DNA of 64,000 nt from CAXNKH01 sp049296795. Lineage in GTDB: Bacteria > Pseudomonadota > Gammaproteobacteria > Burkholderiales > Burkholderiaceae_C. Location: contig JBAQTC010000013.1 of assembly GCA_049296795.1 (NCBI GenBank), positions 1-64,000 of the forward strand, in the 5' to 3' direction. The notes beneath the pieces are model-generated. The model searched no databases. It was given only the letters and a program-made list of their open reading frames with translations, and was not told the origin of the DNA. The translations under genes were made by a program, and so were the position numbers. Each line of letters opens with the position of its first letter. The stretch's first letter is position 1. Below, piece by piece: positions 1-7,761 of this stretch.

Positions 1-312
1 GCAGTTTTTTGATAATAAATTCGGTCATGTTTGGGCTCACCTTTAGGGTGAACGATACATGCGGACTAAGTCGTTGATTCCAATAGGGAAATCGACTTAT
101 TTTGACTATAAAGTCACGGAATCAGGATAGATTGTGAAATAAATGAAAATGGGGGGGGTGCAGTAGGATTATGTTTCAGTCTTGAGTGCGGTAGCTAAGA
201 GGGCTTAAAAACCAGGGCGGTCAACCATTTAAAACAACAGCGCGTTATCGTCTCGTTATCGTCTCAATTGATCGTCCTTTAATCAAGGGATCACGGTACA
301 AAGGTGTGGCAT
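1..312. other. Intergenic region at left edge
   Basis: No gene is recognisable here. The stretch is more A/T-rich than its surroundings, has a run of eight G at 151-158 and a tandem 11-bp repeat at 243-264, and ends in the ribosome binding site AAAGG (300-304) of the following gene. It probably holds that gene's promoter, but I cannot place -35/-10 boxes with confidence. Confidence 0.5.
243..264. repeat. Tandem 11-bp repeat upstream of glycine-zipper gene
   Basis: CGTTATCGTCT occurs twice with no spacer (243-253 and 254-264), about 50 bp before the start codon. The 11-bp period is close to one helical turn, so it could be a regulator site, but a simple duplication is equally possible. Confidence 0.5.
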
Positions 313-981
313 ATGAAAAAAATGTTTGTTTTGACCCTGGGCCTGATGGCCGCTGGTCTGGGTTTGGCCCAGGAAACGGGGCGCGTGATTTCTTCCAGCC
401 CCATCATTCAACAAGTGGCTGTGCCGCGCCAAGTCTGCTCTAACGAGCAAGTTCTGGTGCAGCCACCCAAGTCGGGTGCTGGCGCGGCGCTGGGCACTAT
501 CGCTGGCGGCGTACTGGGCAATGCAGTAGGGGCGGGTTCAGGCCAAGCCGCAGCCACGGTGATCGGTATCGTTGGCGGCGCCATCATTGGCGACCGGGTA
601 GAGGGTGGGGCCGAGCCGCAGTCGCATAGCGTTCAGCGTTGTTTCAGCCAGAATTTTTACGAAAACAGAGCCGTCGCTTACAACGTGGTCTATGACTATG
701 CGGGCAAGCAATACAACGTCCAACTGCCGAGTGATCCGGGTCCCACCATCGAACTCCAAGTCACGCCAGTCGGAGTCGTTCAACAGGCGCAGTCGGGTGT
801 CGGCACGGTCATAGCACCCAAGTCGGTGATTGTGCAATCTCCCACCGTGCTCATTCCCGGCCGGGTCTTCCCCAGCTACCCGGTTTATTACCCTTATTAC
901 CCGTCGATAGGTGTTAATTTTGGCTTTGGTTATCGCAGTGGCCCCCAACACCACGGCCACCGCCACGGCTACCGCCATTAG
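313..981 (+). CDS. Glycine-zipper 2TM domain envelope protein
   Basis: The 222-residue product starts with a signal peptide (MKKMFVLTLGLMAAGLGLAQ). At about residues 53-97 it has a small-residue segment with repeated GxxxG spacing (GTIAGGVLGNAVGAGSG, then GIVGGAIIGD), the hallmark of the Rick_17kDa/glycine-zipper 2TM family of outer-membrane surface antigens. The tail is rich in Tyr, Pro and His and ends HGHRHGYRH, which might bind metal. The ATG at 313 is preferred over an upstream GTG at 304 because AAAGG lies 8 bp before it and the signal peptide begins there. The family is structural or stress related, and the exact role is unknown. Confidence 0.75.
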   Translation: MKKMFVLTLGLMAAGLGLAQETGRVISSSPIIQQVAVPRQVCSNEQVLVQPPKSGAGAALGTIAGGVLGNAVGAGSGQAAATVIGIVGGAIIGDRVEGGAEPQSHSVQRCFSQNFYENRAVAYNVVYDYAGKQYNVQLPSDPGPTIELQVTPVGVVQQAQSGVGTVIAPKSVIVQSPTVLIPGRVFPSYPVYYPYYPSIGVNFGFGYRSGPQHHGHRHGYRH

Positions 982-1091
982 CATTGAGTCTAGGGCCCAT
1001 CAAGCCTAGCCAAGTTTGCCCGGGGTTGGGCTAGTCTTGGTGATCTCCAAAGCACGTATCATTGCCGCCTGAACTACTTTGGGGCAATGTT

Positions 1092-1886
1092 ATGGATTTA
1101 GGAATTAGCGGTAAATGGGCTTTGGTGTGTGGCGCCAGCAAGGGCCTGGGCTTTGGTTGCGCGCAGGCGCTGGTGCGCGAAGGCGTCAATGTGCTTATCG
1201 TGGCGCGCACCGCTGAAGCGTTGGCGGCAGCGGCAGCTACGCTGAAAGCTGATCCCGTACGTCCAGCATCGGCAGAAGTGCTGTTTGTTGCAGCCGATAT
1301 CACCAGCGTCGAAGGACGCGCGGCGGTGTTTTCCGTTAGAAAAGATTTCGACATCGTGGTTACCAATGCCGGCGGTCCACCGCCAGGCGATTTCCGTGAC
1401 TGGGACCGTGACGCCTGGATCAAGGCGGTCGATGCCAATATGCTGACCCCGATCGAGCTGATCAAAGCCACGGTCGATGGGATGGCGGCCCGCGGTTTTG
1501 GCCGTATTGTCAACATCACGTCGAGCGCAGTGAAAGCGCCGATTGATATCTTGGGCCTGTCCAACGGCGCTCGCAGCGGGTTGACCGGTTTTGTTGCCGG
1601 CGTCTCCCGCAGCAAACTCGCGGGTCAGGGCGTGACCATCAACAACCTGCTGCCCGGTGCGTTTGACACCGACCGACTCAAGGGAACGATGGCTGGCGCA
1701 GCCAAGAAGACAGGTCAACCGATCGAGGCCATCATGGAAGCGCGCAAGAAAACCATACCGGCGCAACGCTTTGGCACCTCAGCCGAATTCGGCGCGGTCT
1801 GCGCTTTCTTGTGCAGTCAGCACGCCGGCTACGTCAATGGTCAGAACGTATTGACCGACGGCGGCGCCTACCCAGGCAGCTTCTAA
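1092..1886 (+). CDS. Atypical SDR family oxidoreductase
   Basis: This 264-residue protein has the size of a classical short-chain dehydrogenase. The Rossmann nucleotide motif GASKGLGFG is near residue 15, the NAG motif appears as TNAGGPPPGD, and the catalytic-Ser region is NITSSAVKAP. The Tyr-x3-Lys active-site pair is absent: the aligned stretch is SNGAR in LGLSNGARSGLTGF, so Ser and Arg sit where Tyr and Lys are expected. It may therefore bind NAD(P) without normal SDR chemistry, or use another mechanism. The ATG at 1092 begins the usual SDR N-terminus, and the extra codons upstream look non-coding. Substrate is unknown. Confidence 0.8.
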   Translation: MDLGISGKWALVCGASKGLGFGCAQALVREGVNVLIVARTAEALAAAAATLKADPVRPASAEVLFVAADITSVEGRAAVFSVRKDFDIVVTNAGGPPPGDFRDWDRDAWIKAVDANMLTPIELIKATVDGMAARGFGRIVNITSSAVKAPIDILGLSNGARSGLTGFVAGVSRSKLAGQGVTINNLLPGAFDTDRLKGTMAGAAKKTGQPIEAIMEARKKTIPAQRFGTSAEFGAVCAFLCSQHAGYVNGQNVLTDGGAYPGSF

Positions 1887-1893
1887 GCACCAA

Positions 1894-1913
1894 CAGGGGG
1901 CGCTGCCCCCCTG
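1894..1913 (+). terminator. GC-rich hairpin after SDR gene
   Basis: CAGGGGGC and GCCCCCCTG face each other across a 3-nt loop just after the SDR stop codon, with one extra C in the 3' arm. There is no T-tract, so this is a weak or non-canonical terminator candidate. Confidence 0.4.
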
Positions 1914-2048
1914 CCTCGCGTCACAGGATCGGCGGGCGGGTGGTTCACGCCGATGGTGATTTCAAAGGTTTTAAAATTCACTGATGACTGAAGCCGATGT
2001 CTCGGCCTCAGCCTATTATTTTTTCAATCACGACGTAGGGAATGTTTC

Positions 2049-3254
2049 ATGATCAGTACCAGCCAGCGGGCAAAAAATTTGGGGACCGAAAACGCCTTTG
2101 TGGTGCTGGCTGAAGTTAATAAGCTGATTCGTGAAGGTCACGACATCATCTCTTTTTGCATAGGACAGCCCGATTTCCCGACGCCTTTGAACATCCAAGA
2201 TGCCGGGGTAAACGCTATTCGCGAGGGCAAACACGGTTACACCCCTTCGGCCGGCATCCCTGAATTGCGCCAGGCGGTGGCTGACTTTTTCAGCCGCACC
2301 CGTGGCATCTCGGTCGATGCCGACGATGTGGTGGTCGGTGCTGGTGCCAAGCCTTTTATCGGCTATTCGATTTTGTCGGTGACCGATTACGGTGTGGGTG
2401 ACGAAGTGATCTACCCGGTGCCGGGATTCCCGATCTATGAGTCCCAAATCAAGGCCAATGGCGCAGTCGGCGTACCGATCTTTTTGCGCGAAGACCGTAA
2501 CTTCTGTTTTGACCCGCAAGAATTGGCTGACAAGATCACGCCGCGCACCAAGTTGCTGATTTTGAATTCGCCGCACAACCCGACAGGCGGCATCATTTCC
2601 CGCAAAGATTTGGAGGCGATTGCCGAGATCTTGCGGCAACATCCGCAAGTCTGGATCTTTGCCGACGAGATTTATGGTCAGTTGGTGTATGACGGTGAAT
2701 TTGCTTCCATTGCTTCCTTGCCGGGCATGCAGGAACGCACCATCCTGTCCGATGGCTGCTCCAAAACATGGGCCATGACGGGCTGGCGCCTGGGCTTTAC
2801 CGCCAATAAAAAATTGGCCCCTCTGTTCACCAACTGGATCACCAACACCGAGTCGTGTGCGTCGCAGATCACCCAATGGGCCGGGGTTGAGGCTTTGAAT
2901 GGCCCGACCGATCAAGCCCAAACCATGCATGGTATTTTTCACAAACGACGCGATCTCATCGTCGGTTTGCTCAACCAAGTCCCAGGCATCAGCTGTCAGA
3001 GTCCGGGCGGTGCTTTTTACGCTTGGCCCAATGTCACCGAGGTCTGTCGTTTGACCGGTTGTGCTGATTCCGAAGAGTTGCGTAAGCGCCTGCTACTTGA
3101 AGCCGGCGTGGCGGTGTTGGCCGATATCCATTTCGGACCCCGGGTACCGAATGAAGGTCAGCATATTCGTTTCAGTTATGCCGCTTCCGACGACGCCATC
3201 AAGGCCGGGATTGCCCGCATCAAAGACTTCGTCGTAAAGAACACGCTGCGCTAG
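2049..3254 (+). CDS. Pyridoxal-phosphate aminotransferase, class I/II
   Basis: The 401-residue protein is a fold-type I aminotransferase. It has the N-terminal FCIGQPDFPTP segment, the substrate/PLP region NSPHNPTGG, the PLP-contacting Asp and Tyr in FADEIYGQLVYDG, and the Schiff-base Lys in SDGCSKTWAMTGWRLGF. A C-terminal Arg in HIRFSYA would bind the substrate carboxylate. The family includes aspartate, alanine and aromatic aminotransferases, and the sequence alone does not fix the substrate. It is monocistronic, followed by an IS element about 115 bp downstream. Confidence 0.88.
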   Translation: MISTSQRAKNLGTENAFVVLAEVNKLIREGHDIISFCIGQPDFPTPLNIQDAGVNAIREGKHGYTPSAGIPELRQAVADFFSRTRGISVDADDVVVGAGAKPFIGYSILSVTDYGVGDEVIYPVPGFPIYESQIKANGAVGVPIFLREDRNFCFDPQELADKITPRTKLLILNSPHNPTGGIISRKDLEAIAEILRQHPQVWIFADEIYGQLVYDGEFASIASLPGMQERTILSDGCSKTWAMTGWRLGFTANKKLAPLFTNWITNTESCASQITQWAGVEALNGPTDQAQTMHGIFHKRRDLIVGLLNQVPGISCQSPGGAFYAWPNVTEVCRLTGCADSEELRKRLLLEAGVAVLADIHFGPRVPNEGQHIRFSYAASDDAIKAGIARIKDFVVKNTLR

Positions 3255-3370
3255 GATCTTTGTGTTATTCACAAGTCCAGTTCTAAGAAGGACCGGGCCT
3301 AGACGGGGTGAGTCAGGCTGGCGCGGCACTCAGCTCCGCGGCTGTCCCCCGCCTTCGGCTCCTCCTTTAC

Positions 3371-3383
3371 AGGGACTTCCCAC
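3371..3383. repeat. IS left subterminal inverted repeat
   Basis: AGGGACTTCCCAC is the exact reverse complement of bases 4895-4907. Matching stops immediately on both sides of the 13 bp. Confidence 0.85.
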
Positions 3384-3737
3384 ATAGTCAAACAATATTT
3401 CAATGGTTTTGGGTTTTTCTGATTTTGGTTATTTTCCTTGATCAACGGTATTCTGCCTTCGCGTGATTTGAAGCGGCGATAAAACTCGGAACAGACTGCA
3501 CATCTACAGACGGCCTTGTTGCACTGGCACATGGCCGTGCGGACCCAGATACGAACCGCTCAGCGGGGCTCCATTCAATGCTCGTGGTATTCACCGCAAT
3601 CGGTGCCACAAAGGAGGAGTCGAGCTTGCCCGCTGCCGGTCTGACCTGTTTACTGCATCTTCGAACTCACGTCTGGCAGGACATCTTCAACATCAATTCA
3701 ATTCTCTTACTGGCTCACTTGTCGCACGATGGCGCTG
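3384..3737 (-). ncRNA. Putative IS1111 guide (seeker/bridge) RNA region
   Basis: These 354 bp lie between the transposase stop codon and the left inverted repeat and contain no credible gene. In IS110-family elements a structured RNA from a non-coding end pairs with donor and target DNA and directs the recombinase. In the IS1111 group it comes from the 3' side of the transposase, transcribed in the same direction. The call rests on family architecture and position only. I did not fold the sequence, and the RNA boundaries within the region are unknown. Confidence 0.5.
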
Positions 3738-4820
3738 TCATGGCGCCACAGCACTGATCGGCGACATTACCCCCGTGGGTTTGACGCTCACATGGTGCGC
3801 ATCAAACGCCTTGCCGCGCACGAACACCGCCCACAGGATGCGCGCGTTCTTGTTGGCCAAAGCCACCACAGCCTTTTGCCAACCCGACTTCTCCTTGAGC
3901 TGCCTTGCCCACCTGGAGATCGGGTCGTCTCGTTTGTACGCCGAGTTCACTACCGCCTTGGCCCCCTGGATCAACAGCGTTCGCAGGTACGTGTCCCCGC
4001 GCTTGGTGATGCGCCCCAGATTGTTCTTTCCCCCGCTGGAGTTTTGTCGCGGCGTCAAGCCTAGCCAGGCACCAAACTGCGCTCCATTCTTAAACTGCTG
4101 AAAGTCACCCACCGTGGCAACCACGGCACTGGCCGTGATGGGTCCCACACCGATGAGCTGCTGGGCCTGGCTTACCTGTTCATTAGCTTTGAGGTGCTCG
4201 GCAATACGCTCATCGCACCACATCAAGTGCTTATCGCGCTCTTGCCACTGTTCCAAGGCGCGTTGCAGGGCCATGCGTGCCAAGCCCCCTAATTCATTGC
4301 TGGCGTCCTCAATAGCATCGGGCAGGGCTTGGCGCAGCACGCCAGGCTTTTGGGGGAACACCAGCCCGAACTCGGCCAGCAGGCCACGAATACGGTTGAT
4401 ACAGGCTACCCGTTCGACCTTGAAGCCTTCGCGCAGGCGGTGAATGCACAGCATGCTTTGCTGCTCCACGCTCTTGACGGACACGAAGTGCATCTGGGGT
4501 CGGCTGGCCGCCTCGCAGATGGCTGCAGCATCGTTGGCGTCGTTCTTGCCGCTCTTGCCTTGGATGCGGTAGGGGGCAACCAGATGGGCGGCAATGATGC
4601 GCGCATCCAGACCCATGGCGATGAGCTTGCGTGCCCAGTGGTGGGCGCTGGAGCTGGCCTCCATGGCGACCAGGCAACCTGCGGGCAATTGCGCACACCA
4701 GGGCAGAAACTTCTCGCGGGGCAGTGCACGTCCAGTGACCCGCAGCCCTGCGGCATTGACTGCCAGCACTTGAATGACGCGTTTTGCCAGATCAACTCCG
4801 ACTCGTGTAATCTCTTGCAT
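3738..4820 (-). CDS. IS110-family transposase (DEDD recombinase)
   Basis: This 360-residue protein has the N-terminal RuvC-like DEDD domain: Asp10 in GVDLAKRV, Glu54 in VAMEASSSAHHWAR, and Asp94/Asp97 in GKNDANDAAA. The C-terminal Tnp_20 domain has a helix-hairpin-helix-like GVGPITASAVVATVGD and the conserved Ser pair at 261-262 in NSSGGKNNLGRITKRGD. All expected catalytic residues are present and length is normal, so it is probably active. The ATG at 4820 is preceded by AAGGGG and directly abuts a third copy of the inverted-repeat core (GGGACTTCCC, 4821-4830), which may allow self-regulation. Confidence 0.9.
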   Translation of the reverse strand: MQEITRVGVDLAKRVIQVLAVNAAGLRVTGRALPREKFLPWCAQLPAGCLVAMEASSSAHHWARKLIAMGLDARIIAAHLVAPYRIQGKSGKNDANDAAAICEAASRPQMHFVSVKSVEQQSMLCIHRLREGFKVERVACINRIRGLLAEFGLVFPQKPGVLRQALPDAIEDASNELGGLARMALQRALEQWQERDKHLMWCDERIAEHLKANEQVSQAQQLIGVGPITASAVVATVGDFQQFKNGAQFGAWLGLTPRQNSSGGKNNLGRITKRGDTYLRTLLIQGAKAVVNSAYKRDDPISRWARQLKEKSGWQKAVVALANKNARILWAVFVRGKAFDAHHVSVKPTGVMSPISAVAP

Positions 4821-4894
4821 GGGACTTCCCCTTCTAAAGGTTGTAGATTGACTTCCAAAAAACCAATCTTGGCACTTGATGCCGTTGCCGGGAA

Positions 4895-4907
4895 GTGGGA
4901 AGTCCCT
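4895..4907. repeat. IS right subterminal inverted repeat
   Basis: GTGGGAAGTCCCT pairs exactly with the left repeat at 3371-3383. It lies 75 bp upstream of the transposase start. Confidence 0.85.
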
Positions 4908-4910
4908 TCG

Positions 4911-5201
4911 TATTCAATGCCGCTGCACTGAATGCCACACCAACCTGATCCTGTCAGTCGCTGTTGTACTCAAACCGCCAAGTTAGAGATGTTGTCTGCT
5001 GATGAAATAGGGGTGAATGGCGCAGTGAAATCAAGGGGGAACCCGAAGGGCGGAGGCGTCACGGAGCTATTTACCCTGATCTCATCAGCCAGCAAAAACA
5101 GTTGCCAATCAAGACGAGCGAGTGCAGTGGCATGTGTCAAGCGAAGCCAGATGTATCACGAATGACCAACTTCAACTTCACTCAATAGAGCCATGTGTGG
5201 T
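4911..5201. other. Intergenic region right of the IS
   Basis: No gene is recognised. A near-palindrome TTCAATGC-CGCT-GCACTGAA (4913-4932, one mismatch in the 8-bp arms) starts 6 bp from the IS repeat. A 77-codon open frame (4932-5165) has no start context or recognisable motif and is not called. Confidence 0.45.
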
Positions 5202-6104
5202 TCAAGCCCGCCGGGCTGACACCACGATGCCACTGACGATCAGCACAAAAGCCAGTGCGTGGTAGAGCTGGGGCGGCTCACCCAAAAAGACCGAAGACAA
5301 GAGCGCAGCAAACAAAGGGGTCAGGTTGGAGAAAAAGCCCGCCATCGTCGGGCTGGAGCGGGCAATGCCGGCGCCCCAGGCGCGGTAGGCCAAGATGGCC
5401 GGCCCCAGGGCGATAAAGACCAGGGCAGCAGCCACCGGCCAGCTCCAAATGATATGGGCATCGGTCAGCGTCCATTCGCCAGCACAAAACAGTGCTGACC
5501 AGACCAGACCGAAAACGATTTGACCCAATAGAAATGCCGACCAGTTGCTGCGAATGTGTGGCGGCTCTTTCGGTTTGGCCAACATCCAGCTGTAGTAGGC
5601 CCAGGCCAGTGTTGCCAGCAGAATGTAAATATCACCGCTGACCAATTGGACTTGCTGCAACACCTCCCACTGGCCGCGGCTCAGTACCAGGAGTACGCCG
5701 GCGATGGAGAACGCGGCACCGAGCAGTTGGGTACGTGTCACTTTCACGCCATGGTGAAACCAGCCTATGCCCATCATCCACACCGGCAGGCTCGACGCTA
5801 CCAGCGTGACGTTGATCGGGCTGGTAGTTTGCAGGGCCAGGTATTGCAACGAGTTGTAGGCCCCGACGCTGAACAGACTTAGGAGAGTAAAGCGGCGCCA
5901 GTGCTGCCATAGGCCGCTACTGGGGCGCAACACCGTCCAGGCCAGGGGCAAGAGGAAAATAAAAGCCAGCACCCAGCGCAAGAGATTGAGCGTCATGGGT
6001 GGCACCAGGGGGTTGATCAAGCGACCCACCAGGGCATTGCCAGCCCACATCAAGGGCGCCACCGTCAACAGCAGGGCGGTGGAAAAAGTCAGTGGGTTCA
6101 TCAT
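5202..6104 (-). CDS. EamA/DMT family transporter
   Basis: The 300-residue protein has about ten hydrophobic segments arranged as two EamA repeats, typical of the drug/metabolite transporter superfamily in the inner membrane. The repeat signatures include NALVGRLINPLVPPMTLNLLRW near the N-terminus and SPTMAGFFSNLTPLFAALLSSVFLGEP near the C-terminus. The start is placed at the ATG pair at 6104/6101; further upstream the frame loses hydrophobic character and runs into the promoter region of the divergent quinone oxidoreductase. Substrate is unknown; members export amino acids, metabolites or drugs. Confidence 0.82.
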   Translation of the reverse strand: MMNPLTFSTALLLTVAPLMWAGNALVGRLINPLVPPMTLNLLRWVLAFIFLLPLAWTVLRPSSGLWQHWRRFTLLSLFSVGAYNSLQYLALQTTSPINVTLVASSLPVWMMGIGWFHHGVKVTRTQLLGAAFSIAGVLLVLSRGQWEVLQQVQLVSGDIYILLATLAWAYYSWMLAKPKEPPHIRSNWSAFLLGQIVFGLVWSALFCAGEWTLTDAHIIWSWPVAAALVFIALGPAILAYRAWGAGIARSSPTMAGFFSNLTPLFAALLSSVFLGEPPQLYHALAFVLIVSGIVVSARRA

Positions 6105-6211
6105 GGCTTGACTGTAACAAGTCACAATGTCGAGTTGGCAGCGTGGGAGCATTAAATTCGTGGCAGGATGCCGCCTGTGCCAAATTGAAACAAAACTTAA
6201 GGAAACAAGAA

Positions 6212-7207
6212 ATGAACCAAAACACTTCCAGAGCCATCCGCATTGACCAGCACGGCGGCCCCGAGCAACTCAAGTTGGTCGAGGTGAGCGTGGGTGAACC
6301 CGCAGCCGGACAAATCCGCATTCGTCACAAGGCCGTGGGCCTGAACTTTATCGATGTTTATCAGCGTAGCGGCCTGTACCAGTTGCCGATGCCGATGCAG
6401 CTCGGTATGGAGGCTTCGGGTGTGGTTGAAGCGGTGGGCGAGGGCGTGACCCACCTGAAAGTCGGAGACCGCGCGGCTTACGCCAGCCAGCCTCCGGGCA
6501 GCTATTGCGATTTGCGGGTGATGCCGGCCAAAACCGTGTGCAAATTGCCAGACGCGATTTCGTTCGAGACGGGTGCGGCCATGATGCTCAAGGGCCTGAC
6601 CGCCCAGTACCTGCTGAAGAAAACCTTGCCGGTCGAGGGCCTCCAGGCCGGCGACTTCGTGCTGTTCCATGCCGCTGCCGGTGGTGTTGGTCTGATTGCC
6701 AGCCAGTGGGCCAAGGCTATGGGATTGCGTTTGATTGGCACCGCCGGGTCGGATGCCAAATGCGCACTCGCTAAGGAGCATGGCGCCGAACACGTCATCA
6801 ATTATTCGACCGAAGATTTCTTGCCCCGGGTTAAAGAAATCACCGGCGGCAAAGGGGTCAAGGTGGTGTATGACTCGGTGGGCAAGGACACTTGGGATAA
6901 ATCGCTGGAATGCTTGTCCCCATTCGGCTTGATGGCCAGTTTTGGTAACGCCTCGGGACCGGTCTCGCCGTTTTCTCCTGGCATTCTGGGCCCCAAGGGG
7001 TCGCTCTATGTGACGCGCCAAACCCTGTTCACGCACATTGCAACGCGTGAGAGTACGCAAGCCATGGCCGACGATCTGTTTGATGCGGTGGTCAGCGGCA
7101 AGGTCAATATCCGGATTGACCAACGCTTCCCGCTGGAGCAAGTGCAGCAGGCCCATATCGCGCTGGAAGCACGTCAGACCACGGGTTGCACCATTCTGAC
7201 TTTGTAA
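6212..7207 (+). CDS. NADPH:quinone oxidoreductase, zinc-independent MDR family
   Basis: The 331-residue protein belongs to the quinone oxidoreductase (QOR) branch of medium-chain dehydrogenases. It has the GroES-like N-terminal half with GLNFIDVYQRSGLY and LGMEASGVVEAVGEGV, then the NADPH-binding segment HAAAGGVGLIASQWAKAMG and TAGSDAKCALAKEHGAEHVINY. The zinc ligands of alcohol dehydrogenases are missing, as is normal for this branch. The ATG at 6212 follows AAGGA with good spacing. It is expected to reduce quinones using NADPH in the cytoplasm, and the physiological substrate is not certain. Confidence 0.88.
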   Translation: MNQNTSRAIRIDQHGGPEQLKLVEVSVGEPAAGQIRIRHKAVGLNFIDVYQRSGLYQLPMPMQLGMEASGVVEAVGEGVTHLKVGDRAAYASQPPGSYCDLRVMPAKTVCKLPDAISFETGAAMMLKGLTAQYLLKKTLPVEGLQAGDFVLFHAAAGGVGLIASQWAKAMGLRLIGTAGSDAKCALAKEHGAEHVINYSTEDFLPRVKEITGGKGVKVVYDSVGKDTWDKSLECLSPFGLMASFGNASGPVSPFSPGILGPKGSLYVTRQTLFTHIATRESTQAMADDLFDAVVSGKVNIRIDQRFPLEQVQQAHIALEARQTTGCTILTL

Positions 7208-7220
7208 TGGCCTGAGTCCA

Positions 7221-7247
7221 CCAGCGTTCCCGCACCGGGAGCGCTGG
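7221..7247. terminator. Hairpin between convergent qor-like and lspA genes
   Basis: CCAGCGTTCCCG and CGGGAGCGCTGG form a 12-bp stem with one G-T pair and a 3-nt loop, centred in the 65-bp gap between two converging genes. There is no T-tract on either side, but the position and stability suggest a bidirectional terminator. Confidence 0.6.
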
Positions 7248-7272
7248 GTCAGGTCGGTCCAGCGCCAACGAC

Positions 7273-7761
7273 TTAGCGGCCTTTTCTGACCCTGAGCACT
7301 TCGTCCAAGATCAAACAGGCGGCGCCAATGGTGATGGCACTGTCAGCGACATTGAAGGCCGGGAAGTGCCAGTTACCGAGGTGAAAATCGAGAAAATCGA
7401 TCACATGGCCGTGCAGCAGGCGGTCGATTACGTTGCCACTGGCGCCACCAAGCAAGCAGGCCACGGCAAAGGAAAACAGGCGCTGGCCCGGGTGAGATTT
7501 CAAGAGCCAGAGCATAAAGCCCATGGCCAGCAGACCGACAACCGTAAAAAACCAGCGCTGCCAACCCGAAGCATCTGCCAGAAATGAAAAGGCCGCACCG
7601 CTGTTGTGAACCCGAACCAAGTTAAAGAAGCTGGTCAGGACGGTTCCTTCACCCAGTTGGTAGCTGCCCAAGATCAGGACCTTGCTGAACTGGTCGGCCA
7701 GTAACAGACCCAAGGCCAGCGCCAGCCAGCGCAACAGGCCAGAGGCAGACTTTTTCACCAT
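7273..7761 (-). CDS. lspA: Lipoprotein signal peptidase (signal peptidase II)
   Basis: The 162-residue inner-membrane aspartic protease cleaves signal peptides from diacylglyceryl-prolipoproteins. It has four hydrophobic segments and the family blocks VRVHNSGAAFSFL, GNVIDRLLHGHVIDFLDFH and FPAFNVADSAITIG; the last two carry the two catalytic Asp residues. Its ATG (7761) overlaps the ileS stop codon in a TGATG junction, indicating translational coupling as the third gene of a ribF-ileS-lspA operon. A TTG one codon upstream is less likely as the start. Confidence 0.96.
   Translation of the reverse strand: MVKKSASGLLRWLALALGLLLADQFSKVLILGSYQLGEGTVLTSFFNLVRVHNSGAAFSFLADASGWQRWFFTVVGLLAMGFMLWLLKSHPGQRLFSFAVACLLGGASGNVIDRLLHGHVIDFLDFHLGNWHFPAFNVADSAITIGAACLILDEVLRVRKGR

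Larger units (their letters stand above)
3371..4907 (-). mobile_element. IS110-family (IS1111-type) insertion sequence
   Basis: The element is about 1.54 kb between perfect 13-bp inverted repeats (3371-3383 and 4895-4907) and encodes one DEDD transposase on the minus strand. Subterminal inverted repeats plus a long non-coding region 3' of the transposase (354 bp) rather than 5' of it (75 bp) fit the IS1111 group within IS110. In that group the true ends lie a few bases outside the repeats, so the outer limits are approximate. No target duplication is evident, as expected. The element lies between the aminotransferase and a transporter gene and breaks no recognisable gene. Confidence 0.85.

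Noticed and set aside
4932..5165. 77-codon frame right of the IS element
   Set aside because: No ribosome site, no domain and unusual composition; treated as non-coding.
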